Source: Periplaneta americana (Eukaryota > Arthropoda > Insecta > Blattodea > Blattidae). From it: a stretch of DNA of 64,000 nucleotides. The translations under genes were made by a program, and so were the position numbers. The notes beneath the pieces were generated by a model, which worked only from the letters and a program-made list of their open reading frames with translations, was not told the origin of the DNA and did no database searches. Shown in pieces: positions 35,513 to 48,150 of the stretch (position 1 is its first letter; the number at the start of each line of letters is the position of its first letter). The stretch spans positions 20,309,208-20,373,207 of the forward strand of contig NC_091120.1 of the NCBI RefSeq assembly GCF_040183065.1, written 5' to 3'.

Positions 35513-35710
35513 TTACTCAGGAGTGAAGTAATCAGTCATTTTACTCTGTTGTTTCTTACTTGCCCAATACTCACTTTCTAAATTACGTTCTATGTTCATA
35601 ATTTCAGCTGCTATTTCACTGCTCCCTCCTCTAGCTTCATAGAACATGTTCATAATTCTAATGACTTCTAAAGCGTCACTCACTTCTTTTAGTGACCATA
35701 CTGCGTGCAC
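35513..35710 (-). pseudogene. Tigger-type transposase C-terminal fragment
   Basis: 65 codons. Helical region LKEVSDALEVIRIMNMF followed by KQQSKMTDYFTPE. Only the tail of the protein survives. Confidence 0.65.
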
Positions 35711-35843
35711 TTAGTGAAAACTTCCTGTCGAAACTGACCTAATACCGCATGAATTAGGGCAGGTTACAATGGGGTGGGGAATCCGCCTGCATTCCAGAGG
35801 TCTATGACAGAAGGGGACAGATTTCAACAAAATATTTCTTAAA

Positions 35844-36410
35844 CACAGAATAAATATGGGAAATGCGTGTTATTATTCGGTTGAGAAGCTCTTATCATCT
35901 AGTCTGCTGTCCAAAAATCTGAAAGTTAGAATTTATAAAACAGTTATATTACCGGTTCTTCTGTATGGTTGTGAAACTTGGACTCTCACTCTGAGAGAGG
36001 AACATAGGTTCAGGGTGTTTGAGAATAAGGTGCTTAGGAAAATATTTGGGGCTAAGTGGGATGAAGTTACAGGAGAATGGAGAAAGTTACACAACACAGA
36101 ACTGCACGCATTGTATTCTTCACCTGACATAATTAGGAACATAAAATCCAGACGTTTGAGATGGGCAGGGCATGTAGCACGTATGGGCGAATCCAGAAAT
36201 GCATATAGAGTGTTAGTTGGGAGACCGGAGGGAAAAAGACCTTTAGGGAGGCCGAGACGTAGATGGGAGGATAATATTAAAATGGATTTGAGGGAGGTGG
36301 GGTATGATGATAGAGACTGGATTAATCTTGCACAGGATAGGGACCGCTGGCGGGCTTATGTGAGGGCGGCAATGAACCTTCGGGTTCCTTAAAAGCCATT
36401 TGTAAGTAAG
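35844..36410 (+). mobile_element. RTE-a LINE, 5'-truncated, open frame to the end
   Basis: Target duplication TATTTCTTAAA (35833-35843, 36411-36421). The frame is open from [20 protein letters not shown] to MNLRVP (35856-36392, 178 codons) with no stop or shift, so it is one of the youngest copies, but it lacks the catalytic region. The 3' end is AAAAGCCATTTGTAAGTAAG. Confidence 0.92.
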
Positions 36411-36606
36411 TATTTCTTAAAATACTTTTGTTCTTAGAAAATCTCATTCCAAATTGAGGTTGAAAATGACGTTATACATTTGTCGTATTAAGCAAAATAG
36501 AAAAGCGTATGCCTTATGGGGAATTAGTTGGGACCACAGAATATTTGACGTTATAGGCGAGGTGTCGCACAAAACGAGGTCGCTATAACCAAGGTCTACT
36601 GTATAT

Positions 36607-36702
36607 AACTTTTTTTTTTGGTTATTTACGACGTCATATCAACTACTAGGTTTTCTAGCGTCCATAGTGATAACGAAGTAATATTTTGGCGAGATGATGT
36701 CT
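36607..36702 (-). mobile_element. SINE 3' fragment
   Basis: T-run, TTTACGACGTCATATCAACTAC and GGCGAGATGA, like the 3' half of the SINE at 8845. Confidence 0.65.
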
Positions 36703-37162
36703 TAAAGGTATGCCAGTAGAGCATTTTCTTTTTCTTCTCAAGAAATTAAAATTGAATACTTTTATAATCCCTTGAAAATCTGTTCTCCGCAATGGGTTTC
36801 AGTTGACTGTTACACTTTTACTACGTCATACTACTTTTGACCAAGATAACGGTACAAAAGGAGTGTTTCAACCAATAGTAGCTGTTTATCGCTACAATTT
36901 TATAACTTCCCTAACATTTGTCTGTTTTTATCACTTCCGTAGCATTTTTTGTTTGCCATCATTTCAAACTGCAAATTTTACTTACTGTAGGCCTACTATG
37001 AAACGTGCTTTACGATCATCATTTGTTTACCGCATAGATAGCCAACTGAAAATTGCGTCTCCGTTCAAATATTTTTGTGACACTAACATTAGTGAAATAG
37101 CATTTTAGTAAGTCAATTAATATTTTATTGTGTAGGAATACTTTTTCCTTCTAATCTTTATA

Positions 37163-38654
37163 CAGGGTCTTTCAAAAATACGGGGCATAATTTCAGGTAT
37201 GTATTTCCCACATGTAGACAATCAAAATAGTTCATTACAACATGTGTCCGGAAATGCTTCATTTCCGAGTTATGGCCTTCACAACATTGAAATTCACCGG
37301 AACGTTTTTCTTTCCGCAGGTCGTTGTCATTACAGAAGATGTTCAAAATTTCCACCTCCTGCTTGAATACAGACCTCACATCGATGTCTCATTGACCTGC
37401 GAACACGATCCCAAACTCCAGGAGTATTGCGTATGTCCTCAGAACATGCCACAATTCGATTCCGAAGGGATTCCAAATCAGGCACCGGAGACGAATAAAC
37501 CAATGATTTTAAATGGCCCCACAAGTAGAAATCGAGAGGGTTCAGATCAGGTGAGCGTGGAGGCCAAGCAATTGGGCCACCTCTACCTATCCATCGATCA
37601 GGAAACCTTCGATCCAAGTACCGGCGACGAGCCGTACGACTGAAGTGTGCAGGAGCGCCATCATGCAAGAAGTGAATGTGTTGACGATTGATCAGTGGAG
37701 TGTCTTCTAAAACATGAGGTATGGTGTTTTCCAGGAAGTTTGTGTACGCCTGCCCCGTAAGTCTGTTTACAAGTACATGGGGTCCAACTAATCGATCACC
37801 AATGATACCAGCCCACATGTTGAGGGAGAACCGCACCTGGTGATGAGATGGAACAGTTGCACGTGGGTTTTCATACGCCCATACATGCTGATTGTGGAAA
37901 TTTGTTATGCCATCTCGTGTGAACTGTGCTTCATCTGTAAATAATACTAAGGCAGGAAAGTTCGGATTTACACCACACTGCTGCAAGAACCACTGACAGA
38001 ACCTAACTCGTGCAGGGTAATCTGCTGGTGACAGGGCCTGTACACGTTGCAAATGATAAGGATACAATTGATACTCTTTCAACAGTCTCCAGACAGTCGT
38101 ATGAGGAACATTGACTTGCAACGCTACCCTTCGTGTGCTGACAGAAGGAGCCGTGTTCACAGCCTCCAGAATCTCCTTCTGTACTTCTGTAGTTGTAGAT
38201 CTTGGTCGTCCCCTTCCCAAACCAGGACAGTTAAATTTTCCAGACTCACAAAGACGGTAATGGAGACGTACAAGTGTCTTTCGATTTGGACATTGTCGCT
38301 GTGGGTACCTCTCCTGGTACAAACGACGAGCCAGCGCAGCATTGCCGTCCGCCTTACCGTACATGAAGTGTATCTCTGCCAGCTCTTGATTTGAATACAT
38401 GTCGCACAGTCTAACGCATACACAACACTCAATGTAACCTTCGCCTCGGAATGAACTGTCAGAATGCCCTCTTAATGTCTCCTTTGACGGCAACGACCTG
38501 CGGAAAGAAAAACGTTCCGGTGAATTTCAATGTTGTGAAGGCCATAACTCGGAAATAAAGCATTTCCGGACACATGTTGTAATGAACTATTTTGATTGTC
38601 TACATGTGGGAAATACATACCTGAAATTATGCCCTGTATTTTTGAAACACACTG
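37163..38654 (-). mobile_element. Apparently intact mariner-type transposon with ~170-bp TIRs
   Basis: 1492 bp, ends CAGGGTCTTTCAAAAATAC and its partner GTATTTTTGAAACACACTG, flanked by TA (37161-37162, 38655-38656). The inverted ends match for about 165-170 bp, up to the CGCAGGTCGTTG region. The empty site in repeat Z copy 1 (ATCTTTATATACTTTC) shows precise TA duplication. The transposase gene is uninterrupted. Confidence 0.92.
37330..38493 (-). CDS. Mariner-type transposase, DUF4817 N-terminus, DD42D spacing
   Basis: 387 residues, uninterrupted. Met1 lies inside the TIR; Met32 (MYSNQELAEIHFMYG) is an alternative start that matches where the family homology begins. Residues 32-90 form the DUF4817-type helix-turn-helix found in insect transposases (ARRLYQERYPQRQ). 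A GRGRP AT-hook-like motif is at 94-98, and a second helix-turn-helix at about 105-140. Catalytic residues: D187 (LFTDEAQF), D278 (HDGAPAHF), D321 (SPDLNPLDFYLWG), with 42 residues between the last two. The sister copy at 16616 has 41. The 41-aspartate spacing is known for the rosa group of the Tc1/mariner superfamily; assignment to it is inference. The C-terminus is partly encoded in the other TIR. Confidence 0.9.
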   Translation of the reverse strand: MPSKETLRGHSDSSFRGEGYIECCVCVRLCDMYSNQELAEIHFMYGKADGNAALARRLYQERYPQRQCPNRKTLVRLHYRLCESGKFNCPGLGRGRPRSTTTEVQKEILEAVNTAPSVSTRRVALQVNVPHTTVWRLLKEYQLYPYHLQRVQALSPADYPARVRFCQWFLQQCGVNPNFPALVLFTDEAQFTRDGITNFHNQHVWAYENPRATVPSHHQVRFSLNMWAGIIGDRLVGPHVLVNRLTGQAYTNFLENTIPHVLEDTPLINRQHIHFLHDGAPAHFSRTARRRYLDRRFPDRWIGRGGPIAWPPRSPDLNPLDFYLWGHLKSLVYSSPVPDLESLRNRIVACSEDIRNTPGVWDRVRRSMRHRCEVCIQAGGGNFEHLL

Positions 38655-38811
38655 TATACTTTCTTTTAATCGTGAAATTGTCAGTTAAATCCAATTGAGC
38701 TTTGATTTTCTCTAGATAAATCAAAATCTCTAGTGAGATTACTGTTGATAATTGGGTTAAAAAACACGTACAGCTGTAAACCAAAAACGATGATAGGGTG
38801 GGGAAGCTTGT

Positions 38812-39270
38812 TTACTTACTTATTGTTTTTAAGGAACACGGAAGTTCATTACCGCACTCACATAAGCCCGCCATCGGTCCCTATTCTGAGCAAGATTAAT
38901 CCAGTCTCTACCATCATAACCCACCTCCCTCAAATCCATTTTAATATTATCCTCCGAACTACGTCTCGGCCTCCCCAAAGATCTTATTTCCTCCGGCCTC
39001 CCAACTAACACACTATATGCATTTCTGGATTCGCCCATACGAGCTACATGCCCTGCCCATCACAAACGTCTGAATTTAATGTTCCTAATTATGTCAGGTG
39101 AAGAATAAAATGCATGCAGTTGTGCGTTATGTAACTTTCTCCATTCTTCTGTAATTTCATCCCTCTTAACACCAAATATTTTCCTGAGCACTTTATTTTT
39201 ACACAACCTCAACCTCTGTTCCTCTCTCAAACAAAGTGAGAGTCCTAGTTTCACAACCATACAAAAGAAA
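38812..39270 (-). mobile_element. RTE-a LINE 3' fragment
   Basis: Minus strand from about [20 protein letters not shown] to the tail (ACTTACTTATTG on plus). Frame shifted between 39060 and 39038. Confidence 0.85.
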
Positions 39271-40557
39271 TGGTAATATAATTACAATTAAAAATGAAAA
39301 CCAGATTATATAAAATATGTACCCCGTTGCGCGAAAAGGGACCTAATGTCGTGGAAGGAAATTTCACAGGAGAATAAAATAACTGCATTTCTTTGTTTTG
39401 ACATCTTGCGCTACCTGTAGGCTTTTTTACATACTAAACTAGGACATAGTTTTACAAAGTGCTTCTTAAATACTTAAATCTTTCTTATAGTTGCTAAGAA
39501 AACAAATGAAACTTTTAGTTTCCATTTTTCTCGATAAGTACATAATGTAATATCAACATTCAATAAGTAATATATTAAAAACTATAGCACCTAGAACCAT
39601 GAACTTTTTTTAAAAATGCTCAGTAATTCAACCTCTTTTTAAAACTAGAAAAAAAATGATAAATCCGACTTTAGGTCCCATTTCCTGCAACTAGTCACAT
39701 GTTTATTTTTGAAGTAATAATAATCATCAATAGTAAAGAAAAAACTTGTTTTCCCTCCTTTTAAAGAAAAAATCAGTCACTATCCAATGAGTATTTTTTC
39801 CTCTCGTGATTGTAATTTGTGTTGCTAATTTTTTGTAATATCATTTATTGTGGAAACCTATTCAAAATAATATTAAAAGCACATTGGGAATGCACATTTG
39901 TATCGGCGGACGCATATAAATGCATGCTAATGTATGAGTTTACATGAATCTATATCCAATTCCCATGGTTACATCAAAACGCGGTGCCTAACATTCAAAC
40001 AACAAATGCATGTGACTAACCACAAATTATTACTAATGAAGAATGACGAATAGCTGTTATTTCCATTCAATACGTGTCCATTATACATTTCCGCTGCTGT
40101 CAAATAGTTCTCACAACAAATTATTGTCCATTCGCCATTATGATTTATGAATACCGACATGAGCATATTGTTCAGACTATAACATTGCCGATACGTCATC
40201 CAGGCACGGTTGTGCAGTTTTTGTCAGTACTCTCTTCGAAATTCAGGGTGACTTCTCCCATTCTGATCACTTCGATAACAGTTACTTTAACTTGCCGATT
40301 GAACCTACAGCGGAATAATGGATCTTGTAGGGCCCTCCAGATTTTCAAGGGTCTTTATGTTGTAGAGTGCGCGAGCGGGGGGGTAGAAGAGTACAAAACA
40401 TCTTGATCGCAGTTTAGCATGTAGAGCAACATGCAGACCCTCGAGAAGGGAAAGGGCAGGGAAAATGTAGGACTGGAGGTAATAAGGGAGAAGGAAAGGG
40501 CGATAAAGGGTGTACTAGTTACTAAAATATTCTGTATTTTCTATTGCATAAAGTACC
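39271..40557. other. Unassigned 1.3-kb stretch
   Basis: AT-rich with no recognised protein, TIR or tandem structure. The largest block in the left two-thirds of the window without an assignment; a candidate for unique host sequence. Confidence 0.4.
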
Positions 40558-41185
40558 GTGTTTAAAGACAGACACTTAACCAACGTTTTACCTCTCAGCC
40601 TTAAAAAGAACCTGATCCAAACTTTAGTGATGCCCCACTTCGATTATTGCGATTCTTTATTCACGAATCTAAATACTGATCTTGACCATAGACTACAACG
40701 TGTTCACAATATCTGCGTTCGTTTCGTTTGTAACATTAGAAAATTCGATCATGTAACACCGTCACTAGAATTGTTGTCTTGGAGTCCAGTTAAAGAAAGA
40801 AAGAAGATTCTTCAACTCTCTCTTATTACTATTTAAAATCATCCACACCTCCACACCCTCTTACCTAGCATCTCGTTTTCTTTACCTTTCACTACCTCGA
40901 ACCCGGAACATGTATCTTCTCTCTATTCCTCTGCACAGAACGTCCTTCTACTCATCATCTTTCAGCATATCTATTCCACGCCTCTGGAATTCTCTCCCTG
41001 ACCACGTCAGAGACTGTCGGACAATATCAAAATTCATATTTAAATTAAAAAATCACATTCTAGTTCATGGAATTGCTTGTTGAACACATGTCAGGTTGCG
41101 CAACTTCGGCTTAACCCATGACATATAGGCCTAGTAAATATTGTAACTATGCTGTTGTAAAATTGACAATTAATATGTAATGTAC

Positions 41186-41325
<140 letters not shown>

Positions 41326-41541
41326 AGTTATTACTATCATCATTGCTATCTCTGTTTTCTTTCTTTTTTCTTGTATTAGCTCGATGAGAGCTCTATAGTG
41401 TTCTTTTGACTCTGTTGACCCTCTATAGGGATTTAACTTAATGTGTATTACATTCATCAGTGCTTGTATTTCTTTTTTTGTATTTATATGTGCTATCTGG
41501 CAGGATGGAAGAGAAGTCCTTATGGCCTTAATCCTGTCAGA

Positions 41542-41542
<1 letters not shown>

Positions 41543-41605
<63 letters not shown>

Positions 41606-41608
41606 ATA
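41543..41608. repeat. (AAAT)n LINE tail
   Basis: 16 AAAT units immediately after the LINE 3' end GTCAGATT. Confidence 0.95.
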
Positions 41609-41852
41609 TTGTACTGGTATTGCTGCAAATATATATTTCAAAGTTTGCATTTAAATAGACTACTTGTTTTTCCATATCTGAAATCGAAAAAAGTGGTTTT
41701 AGGATATCTGTGTACAGAGATTTGTTTTAAGCAACTGAATACTTGTTTACACTGAATGTCTCATAACACTGGATATCTAACAGTAAATTTAGAGTAGTTA
41801 CTACAAAAACAAAAGTTATAAATAAATTTAAGCATCTGGATTCAATATGTTA

Positions 41853-42762
41853 AAGAACCCGGAGGTTCACTGCCGCCCTCACATAAGCCCGCCATTGGTC
41901 CCTATCCTGAGCAAGATTAATCCAGTCTCTACCATTACTGTATACCTTATCCCACCTCCCTCAAATCCATTTTTATATTATCTTCACATCTACGTCTCGG
42001 CCTCTCCAAAGGTATTTTTTCCTCAGGTCTTCCAACGAACACTCTATATGAATTTCTGGATTCACCTAAGCTTATACCTGCCCATTCCAAACGTCTGGAT
42101 TTAATGTTCCTAATTATGTCATGTGAAGAATACAATGCGTGCAGATCTGCGTTGTGTAACTTTCTCCATTCTCCTGTAACTTTATTCCTCTTATCTCCAA
42201 ATATTTTTCTAAACACCTTATTCTCAAACACCCTTAACCTCTGTTCTTCTCTCAAAGTGAGAGTCCAAGTTTCGCAACCATACAGAACAACCTGTAATAT
42301 AACTCTTTTATAAATTCTAATTTTCAGCTTTTTTGAGATCAGACTGGATGACAATGTCTTCTCAACCGAATAATAATAGGCATTTCCCATATTTATTTTG
42401 CGTTTAGTTTCCTTCCGAGTGTCATTTATATTTCTTACTGTTGCTCCAAGATATTTGAACTTTTTCACCTTTTCAAATGATAAATTTCCAATTTCTATAT
42501 TTCCATTTCGTACTATGTTCTGATCACGAGACATAAATATACACTCTGTCTTTTCGGGGTTTACTTCCAAACCTATCTATTTATTTGCTTCAAGTAAAAT
42601 TCCCGTGTTTTCCCTAAGAGTTTGTGGATTTTCTCCTAACATATTCACGTCATCCGCATAGACAAGCAGCTGATGTAACCCGTTCAATTCCAAACCCTCT
42701 CTGTTATCCTGGAATTTCCTAATAGCATACTCTAGAGCAAAGTTAAGAAGTAAAGGTGCAAC
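41853..42762 (-). mobile_element. RTE-a LINE, long 3' copy
   Basis: Minus-strand frame 41947-42570 (207 codons): EVNPEKTECIFMSRDQN to EDNIKMDLREVG. Upstream, beyond a stop where the consensus has the SKEIGLEVN codons, the YADD region is readable (about 42640-42665, CGTCATCCGCATAG on plus). Lacks the usual GTAA tail. No target duplication seen. Confidence 0.88.
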
Positions 42763-42924
42763 TACAGAAAAAATTTAATAAATGATGGAAGGAGAACAAT
42801 TGATAGATATTAACATACTTGTGTTAGGGAATGAAACCATTTTTATAATACAAATAAAATTATCAGATTTTAGCATAAAATAGAGTGGCTCAAAGAAACG
42901 GGAGATTTTTAAATGGCGAAATAA

Positions 42925-43112
42925 AACTTTAAGGCCGTATTCATAGACATTTTTAGCGCGGGCTTCCGGTGGATGATCAGCGAAACTAACGTTTTTCATA
43001 TTCATAAACCAATGTTAGCGATATGAATAATTCGTCCCTCCTCTGGCAAAGTCGGGACTAGTTTAGCACGCTCGTAGCAGGGCTAGCGAAATGTCTATGA
43101 ATAGCACCCCTA
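42925..43112. mobile_element. Short MITE (GGCCGTATTCATAGACATT ends)
   Basis: Inverted ends GGCCGTATTCATAGACATTTTTAG and AATGTCTATGAATAGCACCCC partner. Part of a second copy lies at 26403-26492 in the opposite orientation (TCTATGAATACGGCCCTA). Non-coding; superfamily uncertain. Confidence 0.7.
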
Positions 43113-43530
43113 GATATTAAATTATGTTTTATTATATGAAAATTTAGAATATAAATTAGTATGTCATTTGCATGTAACCACTACTTCTTGAAAATGACAT
43201 CCTTCAAATGCCCTCAACAACGAGCACATTACATTTTTTTGTAAACGCTCTTGGAAGTTTCTCATTATACCTCTAGAGGTCTCTGATGTGAATTTTTAAT
43301 TCATGTAATTCATACTGTTCTCCAACCAGGAGATCAACCGTGAAAGGAAAGTGCTTGCTATTGCGTCATCTATTGGAGCGAAGTAGATAGATAATATTAT
43401 CGTTATAACGTCAGTTTAAAAACCATGCGCTCTCCTGCATATGTTATTGCTACTTACCAAAAAAAAAAAGTACTTCGATAAAATTGTATTTTATTCAAGT
43501 TTGTCAACTAACGAGGTATTGAATTTGTGT
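43113..43530. other. Unassigned stretch
   Basis: Nothing recognised. Confidence 0.35.
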
Positions 43531-43531
43531 G

Positions 43532-44356
43532 GGTAATATGGAACCCCTCTAGCAAAATGCAAACAATCTTACAACAAAATGCAAACAATCTGAACTGTTT
43601 TTGTAAGGACTCCGAAAGTCTGTAATATGTGCTGCAGTTGAGGCTTTATGCCCTCTGCCAGATGTTTTTTCCTTCGGTGTTGGTGCAGGACTGATGTCTT
43701 CCGGTGTCACAAATGTAGAACTTTGGTCAATTTTCTCTGGAGTGCTAGGCAAATTTACATGATCTAAATCAGAAACTCCCTCAATTTTGTTTTCTGTGGC
43801 ATCAGAACCATGTTCAGGGAATGCAGATTCCCTACTCCCATTTCCAGAAGCAATGAAGTCTACATCACTGAAAATGCCTCTGTTTAAAGGGTAGATCCCG
43901 GTAGCACGAAATCCATTCAGAGCTATCTCACCAGTCTGAACCTTAAGATAAGCTCGGCCAAAAACTTCAGCTATGTCGTAGCGAGGGTTCTATATTAACG
44001 ACACTGTCATATTGAAATTATTGTCAGGTTATGTAACGGCCATTGCAATGCGAAGCAAAACATATTATAGTAGATAAAAGAACAATCCCTCGTCTATGAA
44101 ATACAGCAATTATTAAGGTAAAAGGATGCATATATAACCTGTAAAGTTATACAGTACACATGCCTGCAAAAGTTTTGAAATGCACTGTAATTGAAAAAAT
44201 ATTCTCACAAACACACTGCTTCACTCACGCTGCTGGGAACGCTACTGAGCTGTAGGTGCATAGTATACAAGCAATATAAATGTCAACCACCAGATGTTTA
44301 CACTTTGCAGAGACAGCAGCTAGGGGTTCCATATTAAGTACAGGTTCCATATTACC
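43532..44356 (-). mobile_element. Pogo/Tigger-type element, internally deleted
   Basis: Inverted ends GGTAATATGGAACC (43532) and GGTTCCATATTACC (44356); the right side carries a second TTCCATATTA copy at 44326. The minus strand between them codes for the C-terminal end of a DDE_1-type transposase. Confidence 0.6.
43549..43990 (-). pseudogene. Pogo/jerky-type transposase C-terminal region
   Basis: Open for about 147 codons from a TAG just upstream (43988-43991) to TAG near 43549, without an ATG. Reads [39 protein letters not shown] and FSDVDFIAS, then a serine/proline-rich tail. [12 protein letters not shown] is the hallmark after the catalytic core in Tigger/jerky-type transposases. The upstream TATAG/AACC junction could be a splice acceptor, so a spliced host exon is an alternative. 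Next to the stop, CAAAATGCAAACAATCT is duplicated in tandem. Confidence 0.65.
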
Positions 44357-44740
44357 ACCACTTCCTCTATGTGTGTATCAATGTTATTGTTTGTGCTGTG
44401 AGAGCTAGCCAATAGAGATACGAGTACCCACGTGTGTGACCTTATCAACATCAACATTCATTCACAGCGTTACCCCGCTTCGTCTCATTCCGCAGAGACT
44501 TTCTCGTGGTTGGAGTACAGTAAGTAGGTCATCCTTAGTAATTTGTCTTGTGTAAGTCTAATGATTTTATTTACTTACTGAGTATCTATTTAACTATGAA
44601 ATATACTTATTGCAACAGCACAAGATAGGCCTACAGTATTTTGATTGTATCATATAAGAATATCAGTAACATCCCAACCGTTACATTTCGGACATAGGTG
44701 TATCAGGTTAAATCGATGTAGGTTAACCCAAACTGCAATA
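44357..44740. other. Unassigned stretch
   Basis: Nothing recognised apart from one TAGGCCTA at 44626. Confidence 0.35.
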
Positions 44741-44969
44741 TACCGTAAACTGGGGTAAAGAGGATCACATGTGGTAAAGTGGATCATATGTGTATTGCCT
44801 AGATAAGGCAGCGCCACATGGATCACACATGAAAAGAAAACCTTTCTTCTATAAATGCCACTAAAAATAGTTTTCTTTGCATGTGTGAACCATGTGGCGC
44901 TGACTTATCTAACAATACACATATGATCCACTTTACCAGATGTGATCCTCTTTACCCCAGTTTACGGTA
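44741..44969. mobile_element. Palindromic MITE (TACCGTAAACTGGGG ends)
   Basis: 229 bp that is almost one long inverted repeat: TACCGTAAACTGGGGTAAAG on the left and its reverse complement on the right, with arms of about 90-100 bp separated by about 30 bp. Terminal TA on both sides suggests Tc1/mariner-type mobilisation. Confidence 0.85.
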
Positions 44970-45865
44970 CTGAAGTATTTTACATTTCTCCTAAAACAAC
45001 CTGTATATGTAGACTAATTTGTTATTTCAATAAATGAAACATTCAAATTTCCCCAGGAAGACGAGAAGGCTGAAAAAGAACAGAAGATGAAAGAAGAGGA
45101 GGAAGGGGGAGATTATGAAAGGAAAGAAGTGTAAGAGAAGTAAACGTAGGACAAGGAAAGTATGAGAAAGAGGAGGAATACAAGGAAAACGAAGTTAAAA
45201 GAACTGCACGGCCTGGTTACTCAGCAATTAGCAGCCCAGTGCCGTGCAAGGCACTCTCTAAGAGCTGTGGGTCGGCGAGTGAAATGGATTTGCTGATTGA
45301 GTCGCATGCGACTTGTCGATGGCCTCTTAAAATGTTTTGTGCACTGTCCATTATTCCTACAGAAGTGAAGTCCATTGTTCTTGTGCTCAATGACGTGGAA
45401 AACTGGTACCGACGCGCCACATGTTTGTGTAAGAACAAGGAAACAATGCCAAGGGGCTCAACAATAGTCTACATGTGGATATTAAATGGGCGAGTACAGT
45501 CGACTATCGCTGTGGCGACATTTGATGCCGCTGTTCAGATTGATCCACGTCCAGGGGTGCACAGTGCACATTTCTCGAGCACTACGACTGAAATGTACCT
45601 GGCAAGGCGGCAGGAAAGATTTGATCAATACTGAATCACCTCGCAAACGGGATTTAAGTTGATGATGATGATGATTAAGATGATTAAGATGATTATGATG
45701 ATATCAATTATCATCAACTCAATAAATAAAATTATTCATTGTATTATATTTTTCTGGAAATAAACTAATTGTTATTGTTGATATAAACTGACAGAAATCG
45801 TGCTTATTCAAGTACAGACCTCGTCCAAATATGATTCACAACATGTACTGAATTCTTATGAAATA
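44970..45865. other. Unassigned stretch with a purine-rich run and an open region
   Basis: 45055-45200 is purine-rich (GAAGA/GGAAAG). From 45239 to 45634 a 131-codon frame is open on the plus strand (a 73-codon one on the minus strand), and base composition is more even than the surroundings. I do not recognise either product, and no splice or promoter context supports a gene. A GATGAT microsatellite follows at about 45660-45705. Confidence 0.35.
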
Positions 45866-46076
45866 CAGACATGGACAGATTATTAGCAAAATTGACAATT
45901 TTGTGATATATTTTTTACAAAATTTGACTTTTCAATTTAGAATAATGTTGACATTTTTATGATTATAGTACTCAGAAATATGTAAAAATGTCAACTGTAT
46001 TCTGAATTGAAAAATCAAATTTTGTAAAATTATACCATAAAAATCGTCAATTTTGCTAATAATTTGTTCACGTCTG
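45866..46076. mobile_element. Palindromic MITE (CAGACATGGACA ends)
   Basis: 211 bp; left CAGACATGGACAGATTATTAGC and right partner ending TTCACGTCTG, flanked by TA (45864-45865, 46077-46078). The arms pair over most of their length (TTAGCAAAATTGAC; TTCAATTTAGAATA). Confidence 0.8.
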
Positions 46077-47213
46077 TACGTAAATGTAAGTTATTATAGT
46101 AGTCAGAAAGTAGATTGCGTATTGACGACAGACAAATTTTTATTTATTTCTCTTTTTTTATTTATCATACGCTTATTTCTCGCAACTGAAAATACATCAC
46201 TATCTTCAAAATGTCCCTGGAATATTTTTTTTATCGAAATGAATGCCACCTGGGAATTTTTTTATTATGATTATGTGTTGGCAGCATTCATGACGTCACT
46301 TCCCCAAAAGTTTCATGAGCATGGCTAGTATTGTCATTTCGTGGGAAATTTTTGCAATTGAATACTTTTATTGGACTGCGACTGGCTTAAGAAACTCAAC
46401 GCCCGAAAAAGCAAAAGGGAAAGAAAAAGAGGCGTACTTTAACATTATTTCTGTAATATACAAAATATTATAGGTGATGTGAATCGGTTTAGTTCAGAAT
46501 TATTTCTTCCTTTAAGAATCAGAAAGAAATTAAGTTCAACTTGAATAATTTCAATTGATTTTGCATCGTTACAGGCTAGCTGTTACAAATATCAGGGAAA
46601 GGAGTCGTGTTTGAGCTGTGTAGAAAAGAAACAGCAAGGACGTTGCATAATTTTACATTTTAAGTTACATTTTCCTAATTAGTCGTATGTGAAATAAATT
46701 TTAATATCCAGGAGTTCGCAAACTGCATTTAATGAACTCCAAAATGCCAACATAATTAAATTAACAACCAGCTGTAGGTACACAACAACAATGGTTTTTA
46801 GTTGATTCGATAGTCCAAAGAATTTTATGTGACGAGATGGTGGACTGATCACAGAGGAGCAGAGAGACTGGTTGGCGACGCCATACAGATTAGCTATCCA
46901 GAAGAAAATTTGGATCAGAGATTTCTTATAACTAGAGACCAGAATTTCATGCACTATAAAATCCCAAAATATGCATGCTTTCATGCACTGTCAAACTATG
47001 AAACATGCATGAACAAGCGAAAAATACATTAAAATAGCTATGCACTTTCATTTTTGTTACAAATTTCTTATTTCACCTCACTTCCCTGAAGAAGATGGCA
47101 GAGCTGGCCCTCGAAAACTTGGAAGCAAATCGAGAACCCGAGAAGAGTTATTCTACATCAAACGCCGGGAAAGCCTCAAGTCAAACAGTCTAATAATAGT
47201 TATTTAATATTAT
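46077..47213. other. Unassigned 1.1-kb stretch
   Basis: No recognised protein or repeat. Confidence 0.35.
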
Positions 47214-48103
<890 letters not shown>

Positions 48104-48136
<33 letters not shown>

Positions 48137-48150
48137 GTTATTATTATTGT
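48104..48150. repeat. (TTA)n microsatellite
   Basis: TTA units following the RTE-a tail. Confidence 0.9.

Larger units (their letters stand above)
35257..36601 (-). mobile_element. Tigger/pogo-like transposon, deleted, with RTE-a inside
   Basis: Ends CAGTAGAACTTGGTTATAAC (35257) and GTTATA-free reverse partner ATAACCAAGGTCTACTG (36601), flanked by TA (35255-35256, 36602-36603). The minus-strand ORF 35513-35710 ends SKKQQSKMTDYF, the usual C-terminus of Tigger-type transposases. Catalytic part missing. An RTE-a copy (35844-36410) accounts for 567 bp. Confidence 0.8.
36805..38755. repeat. Repeat Z, copy 2, interrupted by the mariner-type transposon
   Basis: Left part 36805-37162 and right part 38655-38755 align in order with 9708-10450, but without the tandem duplication. 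Contains a GGCCTA insertion (36990-36995) relative to copy 1. Confidence 0.75.

Noticed and set aside
45239..45634. 131-codon frame as a real protein
   Set aside because: No recognisable domain, no upstream signals, and a competing open frame on the other strand; listed only as part of an unassigned stretch.
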